Of a DNA stretch of 64,000 bases, positions 10,768 to 22,607 are shown in pieces; position 1 is the first letter of the stretch, and each line of letters begins with the position of its first letter. The notes under the pieces are model-generated. The model saw only the letters and a list, made by a program, of their open reading frames with translations, was not told the origin of the DNA and made no database searches. Location: assembly GCA_038501195.1 (NCBI GenBank), contig JBBPUQ010000001.1:3720001-3784000 (forward strand), written 5' to 3'. Made by a program: the position numbers and the translations under genes. This DNA comes from Nemania diffusa (Eukaryota > Ascomycota > Sordariomycetes > Xylariales > Xylariaceae).

Positions 10768-12032
10768 TCACTTACTTACTGACGGCCCCTCCATAGCTAC
10801 GGGCTGCTCAGGCTCATCGTCCTCTCCTTCAAAGGCAACCCGTCTTCCTTTAAACAGGTCGACAGCCTTTGGCACTATGCCTTCTATGTAGTCGTGATCG
10901 CGACCAACAAGGGTGACCAAATTATTTTTTTGGTACCGAGAATAGCTTCCAACATTGACTCCTTTTGGGGCCACTTCCTGCTGAAAGTTCCTCAGATCTT
11001 CGGCAGCCTCACTTTCAGACAGTGGCGTTGAGATGATGACTCGGCACAATCCTCTGCCCTCCGAATCCACGAGCCGGCCGGCGAGTAGAGATGAAAGCCC
11101 TGTTAGCAATTTCTCAACTACGCTTGTAAGCGGCTTTACCAACTGGGCTTTGCGAGGTGGGACGTACATAGCTCTGGAACTCCTGGGAGAATATGGACAT
11201 TCCCATTGACGACACAGACGGGCACCCACATGTCATCCCGGGGAAAGAGTACTTGATCGGCCAACTTGTGGGACTCGTCAATAGGCAAGGTGACCATTCG
11301 TAGTTTCGCTGTCTTGGCCGGCGAGTCGACGTCCCAGAATTTCCCATCCTGCTTGCTGAGATTCTGCATTCGCTTGTACGCCTCCTCGTGGCGCACTAGC
11401 GGCAGCCCAAACGCTTTGGCTATCGACAAATAAGTAATATCGTCATGGCTGGATTGCGGTGAGTTTCAAAATATTACCTCTCGTAGGGCGAAAGGAGTCA
11501 CTCACGTCGGACCTATTCCGCCACTACCAATTTATATATTAGCTAGAAACCTCGCTTGCAAGGGCGCTAGAGCTTTTTTGTAGCATTGTTCGTACCTGGT
11601 AACCACGAAATCATATCGTTTGCTCATTCTCTTCACAGCTTCAATGATTTCATCCTCGTCGTCTTCGATGGTTTCGATTCTCTTCAATTCCTAATAAACC
11701 CACTCAACGTTAGATATAGGCTCACTTCCACCTGCGAAGCACATCCCCTGAATATATGCCATATCTTACCATACCAGAAGCGAAACACCACTTAGCTAGA
11801 ACAGCTGAGTTCGTCTACGACTCTAAGGTCAACACGTATATTTGGCAGATACGGTGAGTCGTCTCGTCTTACATCAACCGTCTATAGATGAATTAGTACA
11901 TTATTCAGTATCCATAGGAATCGGGACGAAGCTAACCTTTCCTCCTAGAATTTCATTACCAATAATTAGACCAGCAGCGGTACTAATATTGCGATTATAT
12001 CTCCCATCTGGCGAGGTTGGAACTGAAGCCAT
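10768..12032 (-). CDS. Molybdopterin-binding (MoCF/CinA-like) domain protein
   Basis: Eukaryotic relative of the MoaB/MogA/CinA molybdopterin-binding fold, also found in FAD-synthase-type proteins; the cellular role in fungi is not settled. Model of six exons: 12032-11937, 11814-11770, 11690-11596, 11523-11506, 11448-11168, 11117-10768, 294 aa. Exon junctions were set by family motifs: LIIGNEILGGK at the N-terminus, TNSAVLAKWCF, then EDDEDEIIEAVKRM, VVTSGGIGPTHDDITY (the signature nucleotide/pterin loop), AKAFGLPLVRHEE, and VNGNVHILPGVPELFEKLL. The fourth exon is an 18-nt micro-exon coding GGIGP. The acceptor of intron 1 directly follows an in-frame TAG, so the two or three residues usually found between GGK and TNS are absent; a slightly different splice is possible. 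The stop is inside a string of donor-like GTAAGT words (10768-10779), so the real C-terminus might continue after another intron. Confidence 0.82.
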
Positions 12033-12942
12033 GATTCTTGATAGAATACAACTGACGCTTGATCGTGAGCTTACGGTAGATAGATAGATATATAGCAGAG
12101 ACTAGGTCGTGGCCCCGAAAAATGGCGTGCGAGTTGAAACAGTCCAGAATTCATGTAGGATAGGCAATGCCTACTTGGAAAATCAACAAGACAAGCCTCA
12201 TATAAATACAAATGAGCGAGGCGCAGAATGTTACGTAGAGTGCCTAAGTGAGGGGTGCAATGGAAGCAGTGCTATCTATCACTTTAGAGTGGCTTAGCTA
12301 GACAACAATGCCTGCAACACGTTACCTGTTTCCACCTAAGCTTATGAGAGATCCTTTCGTAGTGGCTTAGCCGGTAACACGCCAGTTTAAACAGATGATG
12401 AGGCACAAAATGATGCCACTTGAGACATACCACCGAGAGCAAGATGTATAGGTCATGTGCAGCAGCATATAGCCGCTGCGCAGAAAATATTTTGTAGTCG
12501 TTGGTTTGCACAGTGCAGGCTCCGAATGTGAAATTGGAAAGTATGCCTCGACCTATATAATCAAGGACGAACCATAACCTCGCGATTGGCTAATAGCCAT
12601 ACAAAAAGCCCTACAAAACAGACGGTTGAGGTCTGTTGCTTCACCACATTTTCCCCACCCTACCTGTGTGGGAATCCACTACTCAAAATCCAAGCCCCGG
12701 GGTATCGTTGAGATATAGATGCAGCCTTATTTACCCTATCCCTCTAGGCCTAGAGGGTATTGTTTCCAGCCAGTTGATGAGCCTACTGTCCCGAAACCTT
12801 TTGTTGAAAAAAAATTACCAAACGCCTCTAGTACATGCTTGTTGAATTAGTTGAACCCCTGTTGGCCAGTAGCACCGGGCCGTATGCTTGTTGAAAATGT
12901 CTAAACCTAAAATGCGCCAAATCGTTCAATCGTTATCAAAAT
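12033..12942. other. Intergenic, no gene seen
   Basis: Upstream of the molybdopterin-domain gene and downstream of MTHFR. Only short frames without recognisable sequence. A TAGATAGATAGATATATAG run lies near 12075-12094. Confidence 0.4.
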
Positions 12943-14855
12943 TTAGATCGATGCCGGAACGCCGTTCGTCTCCCCATGGGCACCATTAGTGCCATTAGTA
13001 TGCGGAGCTGAGACGGATATTACAGTGTCGAGGTCCTTGACCTCTAGCCCGTCAAACAGCTCGAATACAGCTCTCGTATCATGGAAATCATTGTTCACTA
13101 AAAGACGTTAGAATAATCAAGTTTAGAACACACGACGACCGGAAGTTACTGCATACCAATGTTGATCAAGTACCATTGGTTCATGATCCCCTCAATCAGG
13201 GCACGACTGGCACTGTTCGCATCATGACAACGCGCCCAATCATTTCCAAGTCGGTAGGCCTCGTCCTTCCAAGCGAGAAAACTCACACTCTCTACGATAG
13301 TAGGTTGGACAATCTCCTTGCCTGGGAAGACACCCCAGGTAACAGCATTAGGCCCCTCCGAAGGCGCATTCGTAGTGAAAGTTCCTGCTTGGTTTACAGC
13401 ATAATACGAGAGAGTATCGCGGTCTGTGATTCGACGAATGACCTCAGCATACAACTCGGGATGCACGAAGAGCTCGAGGTAGGCTTTCTGGTACACAAAT
13501 CCGTTTGGGGGTCCCCATCCATAAATTGGATGCGTCGATTTGACACCGTTCACGGCAGGCTGCGAGTTGATGGTGATGAATCCACGTTTGTTCAAACGGA
13601 TGAGGTCATCTTTGATTGAAACAGCCTCGCCCGAGAGGGGTGCCTCACTCCATGGCAAGGAATCCAGATTCTTCTCTAGATACCTGACAAAAAGACTTGA
13701 GATATCATTAATGGTCTTAGGTTCGCCCCATTTCTTACGGTTCGACTCGTTTGATCCCGTCAGGCCAATTCCATATGCATCGAGCTCACCAAAGGCAGGA
13801 GAGCGAGAATCACCCCATCTACCATTCGGAAACTCGTCCCATTCCTGCGTTCTTGAGATATAAGATTTGTTACGGTTCCTCCAGAATATAGGGCGAACAT
13901 CTTCTTCCCGGCGGCCAAAACCGAGTGACTGTTTCCAGGGAAGAGGTTGTTGCCGTGGACGCTGTGATGAAGGTAGCCAATCAAGCTCCTCCAAAACCAT
14001 GCGTGTAGCTTGTGCCAGGTTCATGGTGTAGAAGTGAAGGTGAACAATGCCAGCAGACATAATTTGGCGACATAGCTCCGCCACAAGGATCCTCCCAACC
14101 TCTCGAACAGCCGAATCATCGTTCTTGATAGGGTCCAAGGCGGCCATCCATTTTTCGGGGACTTTGCAGTTCATGTGGTTCGCGCGTCTAATAAAGCTAG
14201 CGTACGTGGCGATGGGCATAATGCCGGGGATGATGGGCACGGCAATCCCCCTCTCCCGCACTTTTGCCACCCATCGAATGAAATTGTCAGCATCGTAGAA
14301 CATTTGCGTAACAATAAAAGTGCCACCCATATCAACCTTCTCCTTTAAGTGATCCAGCAACGACTCCTCGTCTTTGTTGTCGTCACAACCCTCGGGGTAG
14401 CCGGCAACACCAATGGCAAAGTGATTCCCATACTTATTGCGAATATGAGCCACGAGGTCTCTCGCATACTGAAAGCCGCCATCGGTGGCCTCCCACTTCT
14501 CCTTCTCTCTCGGGGGGTCTCCGCGAAGCGCTAAAATATTGGTACAGCCAGCCTTATAGGCCTTTTGTAGAGCATCATTGACCTTTTCCTCGCCCATGTC
14601 GGTACACGTAAGGTGCATACAAGTCTCAAGCCCGACAAATGTTTGGGCCTGGAGCACCATATCGCAGGTAAGCTCGGCAATGCGTCCGCCCGCTCCCCAT
14701 GTTATATCGACAAATTTAGGCCCGAGGTCGTACATGCGCTCCATTCGGTCGTAAAGGTTTTGGACACCTTGGGCAGTCTTAGGAGGGAAGTATTCGAAAG
14801 AGAAAGATGGCTCGCCGGTCCTTTCGGCATCCGCAACCATGTCGTTGATATGCAT
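12943..14855 (-). CDS. MET13: Methylenetetrahydrofolate reductase
   Basis: Reduces 5,10-methylene-THF to 5-methyl-THF, the methyl donor for methionine synthesis; cytosolic. Exons 14855-13157 and 13097-12943, 617 aa. The N-terminal half is the FAD-containing TIM-barrel catalytic domain: FEYFPPKTAQGVQNLYDRM, the folate-binding ALRGDPP region, GVAGYPEG, and TQMFYD. The C-terminal half is the regulatory domain typical of eukaryotic MTHFR, including WGPPNGFVYQKAY. A 59-nt intron (13156-13098) restores the family C-terminus: INI joins to VNNDFHDTRAVFELFDGL, then a low-complexity tail rich in Asn/Gly/Thr. Without it the frame would end in an aberrant GMQ. Fungi normally have two MTHFR genes; sequence details resemble the MET13 branch more than MET12, but that assignment is from memory of the family. 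The start fits the usual short N-terminus. Confidence 0.95.
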
Positions 14856-16900
14856 TTTGGTGCTGGGAACTGGGATGCGTTCGAGATCAAAGGTTGTAGA
14901 TTTCGCAATGGATCAGGACACAAAGAGGTAGAGCTCAGCTTATAGCAAAAATCAGCAAGTCTTCTCCTAGATGTGTAGGGGAGCCATAGAACATTCGGCG
15001 TCGAATGCAATTATTGACAAAGTCATACGGCATTGACGTAGACCGCGTACCCCAGTACCACGTTCAGCAGGCCATGGTGTCCAATGCCAGGAGAAGGAGT
15101 ATCAGGCAAACGGAAAGGGCCTTACCGAGCAGTTGTGTGCATGAGAAAAAGAAAAGAGGGCCGCTAAATGGTACACTTAGTGAGAATGCGCTGGAGTTGA
15201 CTGCTCCCACTGTACCCCCCAGAACCATGCGAGAACGGCACTTCACCAGCACGCAGAATAGGCTTTCACCGTAGGGAAAGATGACGCAGGGGAGCGGAAG
15301 GAAGCGGGGACAGAAAGGTAAGAAATAAAGATAGGATGCACAGGGACGGTAGTAGAGGAGGAGGAAAGACGAAGTCAAGAGACTTGTAAACTGTAAGATA
15401 GCGGCTGCAGAACGTGAGAAAAGGAAACAATGGCGGATGGCACCCACAACTCCGACTCTGGAGCTTCAACTATTGGTCAGACGGAAACTACATATGTATA
15501 AATCCCAATGCTTCTAAACTTCTCTAAGCCGATTCCGCATTACCCTCTCCAGAACCCTGCAGTAGGGCAAGTGCATGCCTGACTTACTGTATGCTGATTA
15601 TGTCTACAGTACACTCCGACTCTATCCATAGACTACCTCTAATAGGTACCTGAAGTACCTAGGTATATATATAGTGTACAAGTCATGTACATACCTATCT
15701 ACTGGGCACATATTGAATTAAAATAATCATACAGAACAATCGACCGTACTCATCATAATCAATTGATACTTTAGTTTTATGCATATATCGATATAGATTG
15801 AGGTGCTCCTCTCTAGGTACCTACCTACTTATCCCTGGTTCTCGGGTCAGAATAAAGGAACGCCACCGCATAGTACCCCTCATTTACCCCTCCATCACGT
15901 TCCAGTCAATTACCTACCTAGGTACGGTAGGTACAGTAGGAAGAGGTAGAAACTAACCTCGCCTGCCGTTTACCTAATACTGTGTATACCTACCTACCTA
16001 GACTAAGTAAGTACCTAGACCAGGCAAGCACAGGGGATGGCCGGCCGCCCCCGATTGGGCACCATCACTCTACGTTCCATCGCAGCCATCCATACCTACA
16101 TAGTAGGTACCCTGCTACAGGCTACTGCACTGAGGTAGTATTACTCCTCCAGGTTAGAACCTTCACTGTCTACCTATGTGAGGTACCTACAATTGTTTCG
16201 AGATAATCATTTTGTATTCTACCAATGTTCCTCTCCTTCCGACACAATTGTAGCATTCTACGTCGAGTTTGCTGAGCGAGCCGCAAAAACTTGTGAGCAG
16301 AGCAAACAGACAACGAACCTATGGTGTGTATGGGTATATAGCCTCTTATACAATCATTCAGCCTTGTTAATATTCCGCTATCTCCATGTATGTAGGCTGT
16401 TTAGGTACCAATACAGAACAAACAACCAGATATGTAGGTAGGATGTAGGTACCTCCATACTTATTGCTTACTACATATGTAGTGCTCCCCCTAATTTATC
16501 TAGCAGCCCCATAAGCTTTCGTAGACTTCCAACCACATTAAAGCGGAGTTATCTAGGTATCTACCTAGGTTAATGCTGCTCAAGATCGATTACATCGCGA
16601 TGTGCTATTTAACTCCTCATGGGCACCAACCACTACTCGTTAGATAAAATTGCTAGTAATAGGAGTTGAGGCAGCTCATGTATCCGGTTTCGATGCAATG
16701 ACGATATCGCCAATACAGGTCGAATAGCCGCGGTAGTTAAAAAAAGGATTGCAGTAGACATACGCACATTCCCCTTTCATTACCTTTGGGATGAGGGGGA
16801 CATTAATGAATCTCATGACTGGAAATATGAAGGAATCTTTACTAGCGGAAGCGATCATTCGGCTGTCCAAGCGAAGCATAATAGAAAGATAAGCAATAAG
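14856..16900. other. Intergenic upstream of MTHFR, TACCTA-rich
   Basis: The first 600 bases are the probable MTHFR promoter and leader, with a CT-skewed strand at 15270-15440. From 15640 to 16580 the sequence is crowded with TACCTA/TAGGTA palindromes, for example near 15643-15664, 15905-15935 and 16550-16570. Minus-strand frames at 15064-15469 are hydrophobic by composition only and have no conserved motif. Confidence 0.45.
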
Positions 16901-18680
16901 CACCTATCACACAGCTTACGCTTACAGCCATGCCGGTTAATACAGGTATGTTAGAACTTTGGAGGAAGCTAAATGCGAACTGTCATAACATAGACAGAGA
17001 GACGCCCGAAGCCAACATTCAGCGAGCCGTTTCTAAGCATGCATTCTACGTCTTGACCGACGAGGTACGTGACATGAACCTCTCGAATGCGCGCTCTCAT
17101 AAAGCATATTAAAGATCTTCTCATCCTCTCCGCTAGCAAGACTGGCTTCCTTGGCATTTTGTTGACCTGCGCCATTGAGCGACGTAAACCCCTGAGATCG
17201 CGAACCCGAAGTAGACGAGAAGCTCGAGTCGCTCCCTTAATCATCGTCGCCACGAAAGCTAGCTAGACTTATTTGTGGATGGAGTAAACTTTCTTGACGA
17301 TTATGAAACGAAATCGGCGAGTCTATACTAAGGCTCTTAACCCGTAGGTATACGACGCTCTTCGTCTAACAGAAGCCCCACTGATTACTCGGAATTGAGA
17401 TAGGGCTTAGATAGATAGTTCCATTGTATATGAGATCGTGACACAGTAGGCCGTACTTTTAAGAAATAATTTCTGTAGGCCGCTCTCCCCACGTTTTGAT
17501 TGAATGCTCCCGTCTATTCTCCATCGGCAACAATATCCTTCTCGGCAGATGGATATGCATTCTCCGACCTTCCATACCTTCACATTCTCGGGTATATCTA
17601 TTTTCCTAGTGGGGGGTTGCGTGAAAAGATTGTGTCATATTCGTAGCTATAATCAACCTAAGAGGCTGATTAATGGCAATAAAAATCATTTATAAGTTAA
17701 AGAAGAAAAAAAGAAACTTTTTGGGTAGAGTCGAGTTCACGTTAGCAACTATAATCATTAATAGGGCGTGCAGAGCATAAAAAGCATTATTCCCAGCAGT
17801 ATGCAAATCTGCATACGGGATGGGATGCCCGAGGTATTGAACATTGCCTCGAGTTTTAATCGACAATGTAGGTCGACAGAATATAAGGCCACGGATTGAT
17901 AACTAAATCTGGGAGGCTCCAATTGTCAATGGCATCTGACTTATATTACAGTGGTCAAAAAGTTGGGAGAATTTATCGGAATCTTCTCTTGAAGTGGGAT
18001 AGTGATAGGCGAGTTCGATCTCACTACATCAGACGCTATGGCGTCTTGTTGTTGTTCTTCTTTGCTGATATCCAGCTGTCGGGTATTCGTGGCTGCGGAG
18101 TCTCCTAGAAAGAAAAAGAAGTGCAACGGAGGCACGTCGCGTGGTGTTGACGACAGTGCGCCAGGGCATGGTTTATTCGATTTAGGGGATCGTGGTTGTA
18201 ATGGGGTCTACTTGTTTTTGTGTTGTTGTTTTTCTTTGCTAAGTTAGAAGGAAATGTGTTGGTCATGTCAAGAGACCTCTTCGCCGTAGGTAAGCAGTAT
18301 AGAATAGCTGTAAAAGTAGATAATACCAAGTCACTGAGCATTTCATCGATAATGCAGTAGGGCCGCGCAGCATTCGCCAATAGTTGCTCTGCTCGACAAC
18401 ATGTCTATTAAAAACATACTACCATCCCTCAAATAGTACCTGCCCAACTTTCCACGAGCTCGGCTCGCAGGCGTTATCGCCCCTAGATGCGATCGCCTTC
18501 AGCTGCATCCTCAACTAACTAGGCAATCGCTACCGTGGTTTGTAGAGTCAGTGATCGCCCTCTCGACCGTGATCTACAAGCTCCCCATAAATGTAGAGAG
18601 TGCCCAGCACATGGATTCAGCCCCGATTAGACTCGCTGTACTCTTTAAACTTTACTAGGAAAAGAAGTGACTACATAGGT
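16901..18680. other. Gene-poor stretch with possible gene remnants
   Basis: No intact gene recognised. A 42-codon peptide can be assembled on the plus strand at 16930-17178 with consensus splice signals (see findings), but nothing supports expression. Minus-strand frames at 16676-16903 and 16969-17253 are unrecognised. The segment 18430-18660, read on the minus strand, may hold the eroded 3' part of the bZIP relic next to it. Confidence 0.35.
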
Positions 18681-18689
18681 AGGTTAGGG

Positions 18690-19130
18690 GATGACTTACA
18701 TGGGCCGGCAGCAGCAGATGGACGGGCCTCATCTGGTAAAGCTATGAGCATGATAATTAGTTCGTGAATCGGGAGGTAATAGGAATCGGGGAAAGAGAGC
18801 TCTATAGTCTCGGGATTATGAGACCCTGAAGGATTGTTGGACGGCGAGTCGAGAAGAATGCTTGGATCTATAGGATCGAGAAAGCTAATTGTAATAGTTT
18901 CTGTCCCAAGTGCTGTAGAGAGTTCTGTTTGTAGAGTTGTCAGGCAGGGAATCTCTGATTTACGCTCACCTAGGATAAATTGGAAACTGCTCCATAGATG
19001 AAAAAGACCCTAGATAGAATGCTTGCTCACGGTACCTGCGTTATTCCAAGACGTTCAGAACGCGTTTACGTTCAGCAGCATCATCACTAATGTCGGGGAC
19101 GGCGAGCGCGAGAATCTCTTTTTATGTCGA
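18690..19130 (-). pseudogene. Decayed bZIP transcription factor relic
   Basis: On the minus strand, from about 19105 downward, the sequence reads VPDISDDAAERKRVLNVLE, a stop, then RRYRE. This is the start of a fungal bZIP basic region (typically ERKRVLNVLAQRRYRxRK). The stop is TAA where CAA (Gln) is expected, a single C-to-T change. Further on (about 18960-18700), SFPDSYYLPIHELIIM matches the segment between the bZIP and the C-terminal domain common in fungal Yap-like factors. Additional frame shifts and stops lie between, and no intact start is seen. An unrecognised intron could explain some breaks but not the stop inside the basic region. Confidence 0.55.
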
Positions 19131-20350
19131 CAATGAAGCTGTCGCGCGGGATTTACTCCCACATGTCAATTAGACCATGTACAGGACTCTGAAAAGAAGT
19201 CCGATTGCCTACTCTACCGAAACAATGGTTAAGCTCTAGACACAGGATCCTCTGCTGCAGCTTGGCACATGGGTTGCTGCTTAGCACAAGCAGATATTCT
19301 ATCTCTGGAGGTATATTCTTGCAGAATCTGGCCTGTCGGTTACTTGAGATCGCAACCCTCTTCCTTCCACTCTCCTGATAGAGGTGGCAAATCACCAATG
19401 GCGGCTTTTTTTTGCGTGTAATCGATATAATTCAATCGATTTATATGGGCTACTCCTTATCAGGTCAACAAGATATCTCACGGAATTATACGCATTGGTC
19501 GCTTCTCTCGAAGTTATCAACGGAGAACGATTGCTTCACCCTGTTTGCAATCATTCTCTGCGCCGGGAGGCCCCTCAATACTATCCTGTAGGGGTTATTC
19601 AATATCGTTATCTGAGTCGACACTAGTATCCGTGTCGGTGAGGCCGTCAATCAATGGTTGTTTCTCTAAGGTGAGATGAGCCGCCCACAGGGGTAGGTAA
19701 GGCTTCATGTCTCCTCGACATCTTTTATAGTTCTCCCTAAGAGACTAGTGCAGTCTACGAGCATCTCGGTTTCGGCCTTGCGATGCTCTTCAGTAATAAA
19801 ACAAGTGTAGAGGTTATTACCATTAACCCCTTTCCAGAAACCATTTTGGACGTCTAGCGTATCACGGCGCCGGGTTATCTAGGAGATCTGTAGATGGTCG
19901 ATTCATGTGTTAACCGTAGGCCAATACTATTCTCGTGTCTGCTGCCATGCTCTACGTACGCTACGCAATGCGCGGTCTCGAAACGTTGCGTTACGAGGTT
20001 CTAGTCCGACTCTCGATCCGACATCTCAGATCGAAAACGAGGTATATATAACAATCATTGCACGTGGCTGAATGTATTCTGCATATTGATCCCATCGAGG
20101 AAAAAGTAATCTGCTTGAGGGGAGTGGTTAGTCGGTTGTCAATCTTTCTGCAGCAAGCCAATACTAACTCGTCTCGTGTCCATTGCTTAGATGCACACCA
20201 ACCTTAATACCAGCATGCCTATATCTCCTTTTTCTGTCAATCTGCCTTCAAGTCTCACGTCCCTTTTAAGTTCTTCTACCATGCAAGAGTTGATCATGTC
20301 GCAGTCAGCCCCAATATTGGCGGCGAGGCTAATGGCCCCCGGAGCGTCAT
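19131..20350. other. Gene-poor stretch, no intact gene
   Basis: Base composition is near that of coding DNA, and short frames occur on both strands (minus 19153-19398, plus 19384-19626), but none shows a recognisable domain. The minus strand at 20220-20340 has a run of codons (ANIGADCDMINS, VEELKRDVRLEGRL) followed by stops, probably another gene relic. Confidence 0.35.
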
Positions 20351-20352
20351 AG

Positions 20353-20574
20353 GATGAGAAAAATGAGAGACGAAAGCGATCAGTCCGTAGCAGGGTCTAG
20401 AAGCGGAAGGAAACTCCTTTTAAGAAGGTGCACGAGCTCTACATCGCAAACGCTGTCCCTAAAACTAAAGTGCAGTTTTTTCTGCGCCTCTTTGGGAGAT
20501 ACCACATATACAACTTAGACGATAGCAAAGGGGATGGTTTCCTACAGAAGAGATTGTAAGCGGCCATGTTGCGT
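20353..20574 (+). pseudogene. MADS-box-like sequence relic
   Basis: In the frame beginning at 20401 the sequence reads KRKETPFKKVHELYIANAV, followed shortly by FFLRLFGRYHIYN. This resembles the fungal MADS-like pattern RRKxTLFKKAHEL...V...GRYYxYxS. Upstream in the same frame, ERRKRSVRSRV is separated from it by TAG, where CAG would be expected. No Met start and no continuation after the TAA at about 20572-20574. Similarity is judged by eye over about 50 residues, so it may be a chance match. Confidence 0.35.
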
Positions 20575-22607
20575 CCATGGCCTTTGCTAATCTTGCTAGG
20601 AAACCGATTTCCCCAAGCCTAGGGTATATACGCTAGAAAACATAAGTCTTCGCCATAAACAGCAGGCTGCTCGCGACATCAAACTTCTGGCCCAAGGAAG
20701 CAGCCAGCCGCACACGGCTGTAACAGAAATGGAGGACATGGGTGATGGATTGGATGCCGCGCAACGCCTACCTGCCGCCTAGTCCGCGTACTTGATCGGT
20801 ACTCGTCTGGGCTGGATGACCTCCTGTGTCCTCGGCCCATATCCGCTATCGGTTTCGCTGTTGGCGCGTTGGTCGTCTGTAGTGCTCAGCGTCAATCTCT
20901 TCTTCTTCCCGACGTGAGGTAGGTTAGCGCCATCGCCGCGGTCAATGTAGCCTCTCTGTTTTCGCTTTCTCGGTGTGTTTTGAAGCGAGGTCGGATCGGG
21001 TCAACCCAAAAATGGCGCCTCGGTTACTTGGAGATGGACATTCTGATATTTGGAGACTCTAAACTTAGGTCGGCAAAGCCCTCTATATAATACAGTCCCG
21101 GCTACTTTGTATTGCTCCAGTTTTTACCTAGCATTCACTGGAAATAGCCGGCCGCTTGAAAAAACAACGGTTTAAATAAACTGCCGTGCTATATTTGTAA
21201 GTACAAAATACTAGCAGTTGTTTTCACCTAAATAGAGATTACTCTCGGAAGTATACAAAGTGTTGCAGCGGCGTTAATATTGCGGCTTAGCTACTCATCT
21301 CTGTTGCCTACGTATACTGTAGGTATATACAAAATAAAGAAGGCTTAGAGCAGGTCGGAGCTTTGGTGGGCCGATTGCGGAATTAGGTTTAGAGTCCTCT
21401 CGAATATCCTCTCTAGAATTCCCATATATGGCAAGGCAAGGATAATTTGTATAAAAATTGGATAGCTGGTGTAATAGTGTTAGCCATAAAAACTTATCTG
21501 GGTAGATGTTCTATATACTCTCTAGTGATCTATTGAGCATATTACTGGATTCCTCATTAGCTACCGTCGGCTTCATGATACCTCGGGTAGCGACCCATCA
21601 TTGTCACCATAATGATATCTCAAGAAAAGCTACAGAAAGCTACCTAGATAGGTGCCTTGTGTTTCACGGTCTTGCTCGGCAGAGCAATACCTATCTGGAT
21701 ATGAAATAATGAGGGCTTCTTACATATATAAGAAGCCCCGATATCATACTTTTATGTCACTATGCGATGTGCGCCTAAAGGCGATAATGGCAAGCTTCGA
21801 TCCTTCGAGCCCTCGGCTCCGATACTAGATAGAATCTATCTAGATATAATATACCTAGGTATGGGTACGCTTACACATGCAGCAGCACACGAGCACACGG
21901 GGTCGCCCCTGAGTTTGGGGGGGCACTCAGCTCAAGGAGTCTAGACAGATCAGTTCATATAGCTGTCGCAAGTTCTGTTCTCCCCGCCTATCATAGTGAG
22001 AAAATATCATGTTGTATCTCCCAAACTACTACCTAAATCACAGGCTAGGAGGACCTGTTTTGATGGTAATCATGGCACCTAAAATCCTAATCAAAACAGC
22101 ACTACCTAAGTTTCATAAAAATGCTAGCACAAGCCAACTGTCATCTCTACTCTGCAGATACCTAATGTAGGATAATAGTCGCGATGAACTATATCGAGTA
22201 GCGTTACATTGCGTGGTAAAAAATACAGCTTGGCATCTTACAGCCAACCATCGTAGCTACACAGCTGAAACAAGCAGGTACTATGTATCTAACACCCTTC
22301 TACATACATTTACTATGCTGATAGGAAGACATTTCTAGGTATCCCTGTTCTGCGCCTATCCAAGCCTGTCGGATCTCAAACAAGCCCTATGCACGTAGAT
22401 ACTTACCCATAGAGTAGAAGTCCTAGATTAGGCATATCTGATGTTGATACTTATACTTGCTATGCGCCACTGGCCGTGAGCAGGATGATCGGCTTTCCAT
22501 TTCTCGCCTTTTTCGTCACAGTATCGCTGTAATAGTCAAGTCAAAGTGAGAATTGCATGCGTGTAATTCAGAGGAATCCTATCACATATAATTTCTAATC
22601 CTATCCA
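20575..22607. other. Gene-poor stretch, no gene seen
   Basis: No supportable frame. It contains a perfect short hairpin near 21713-21738 (GGGCTTCTTA facing TAAGAAGCCC) and scattered TACCTA words. The last 300 bases are the presumed promoter of the membrane protein at 22608. Confidence 0.4.

Noticed and set aside
15064..15469. Minus-strand frames of hydrophobic composition upstream of MTHFR
   Set aside because: The hydrophobicity comes from a CT-rich tract; no motif, and the region is the expected promoter.
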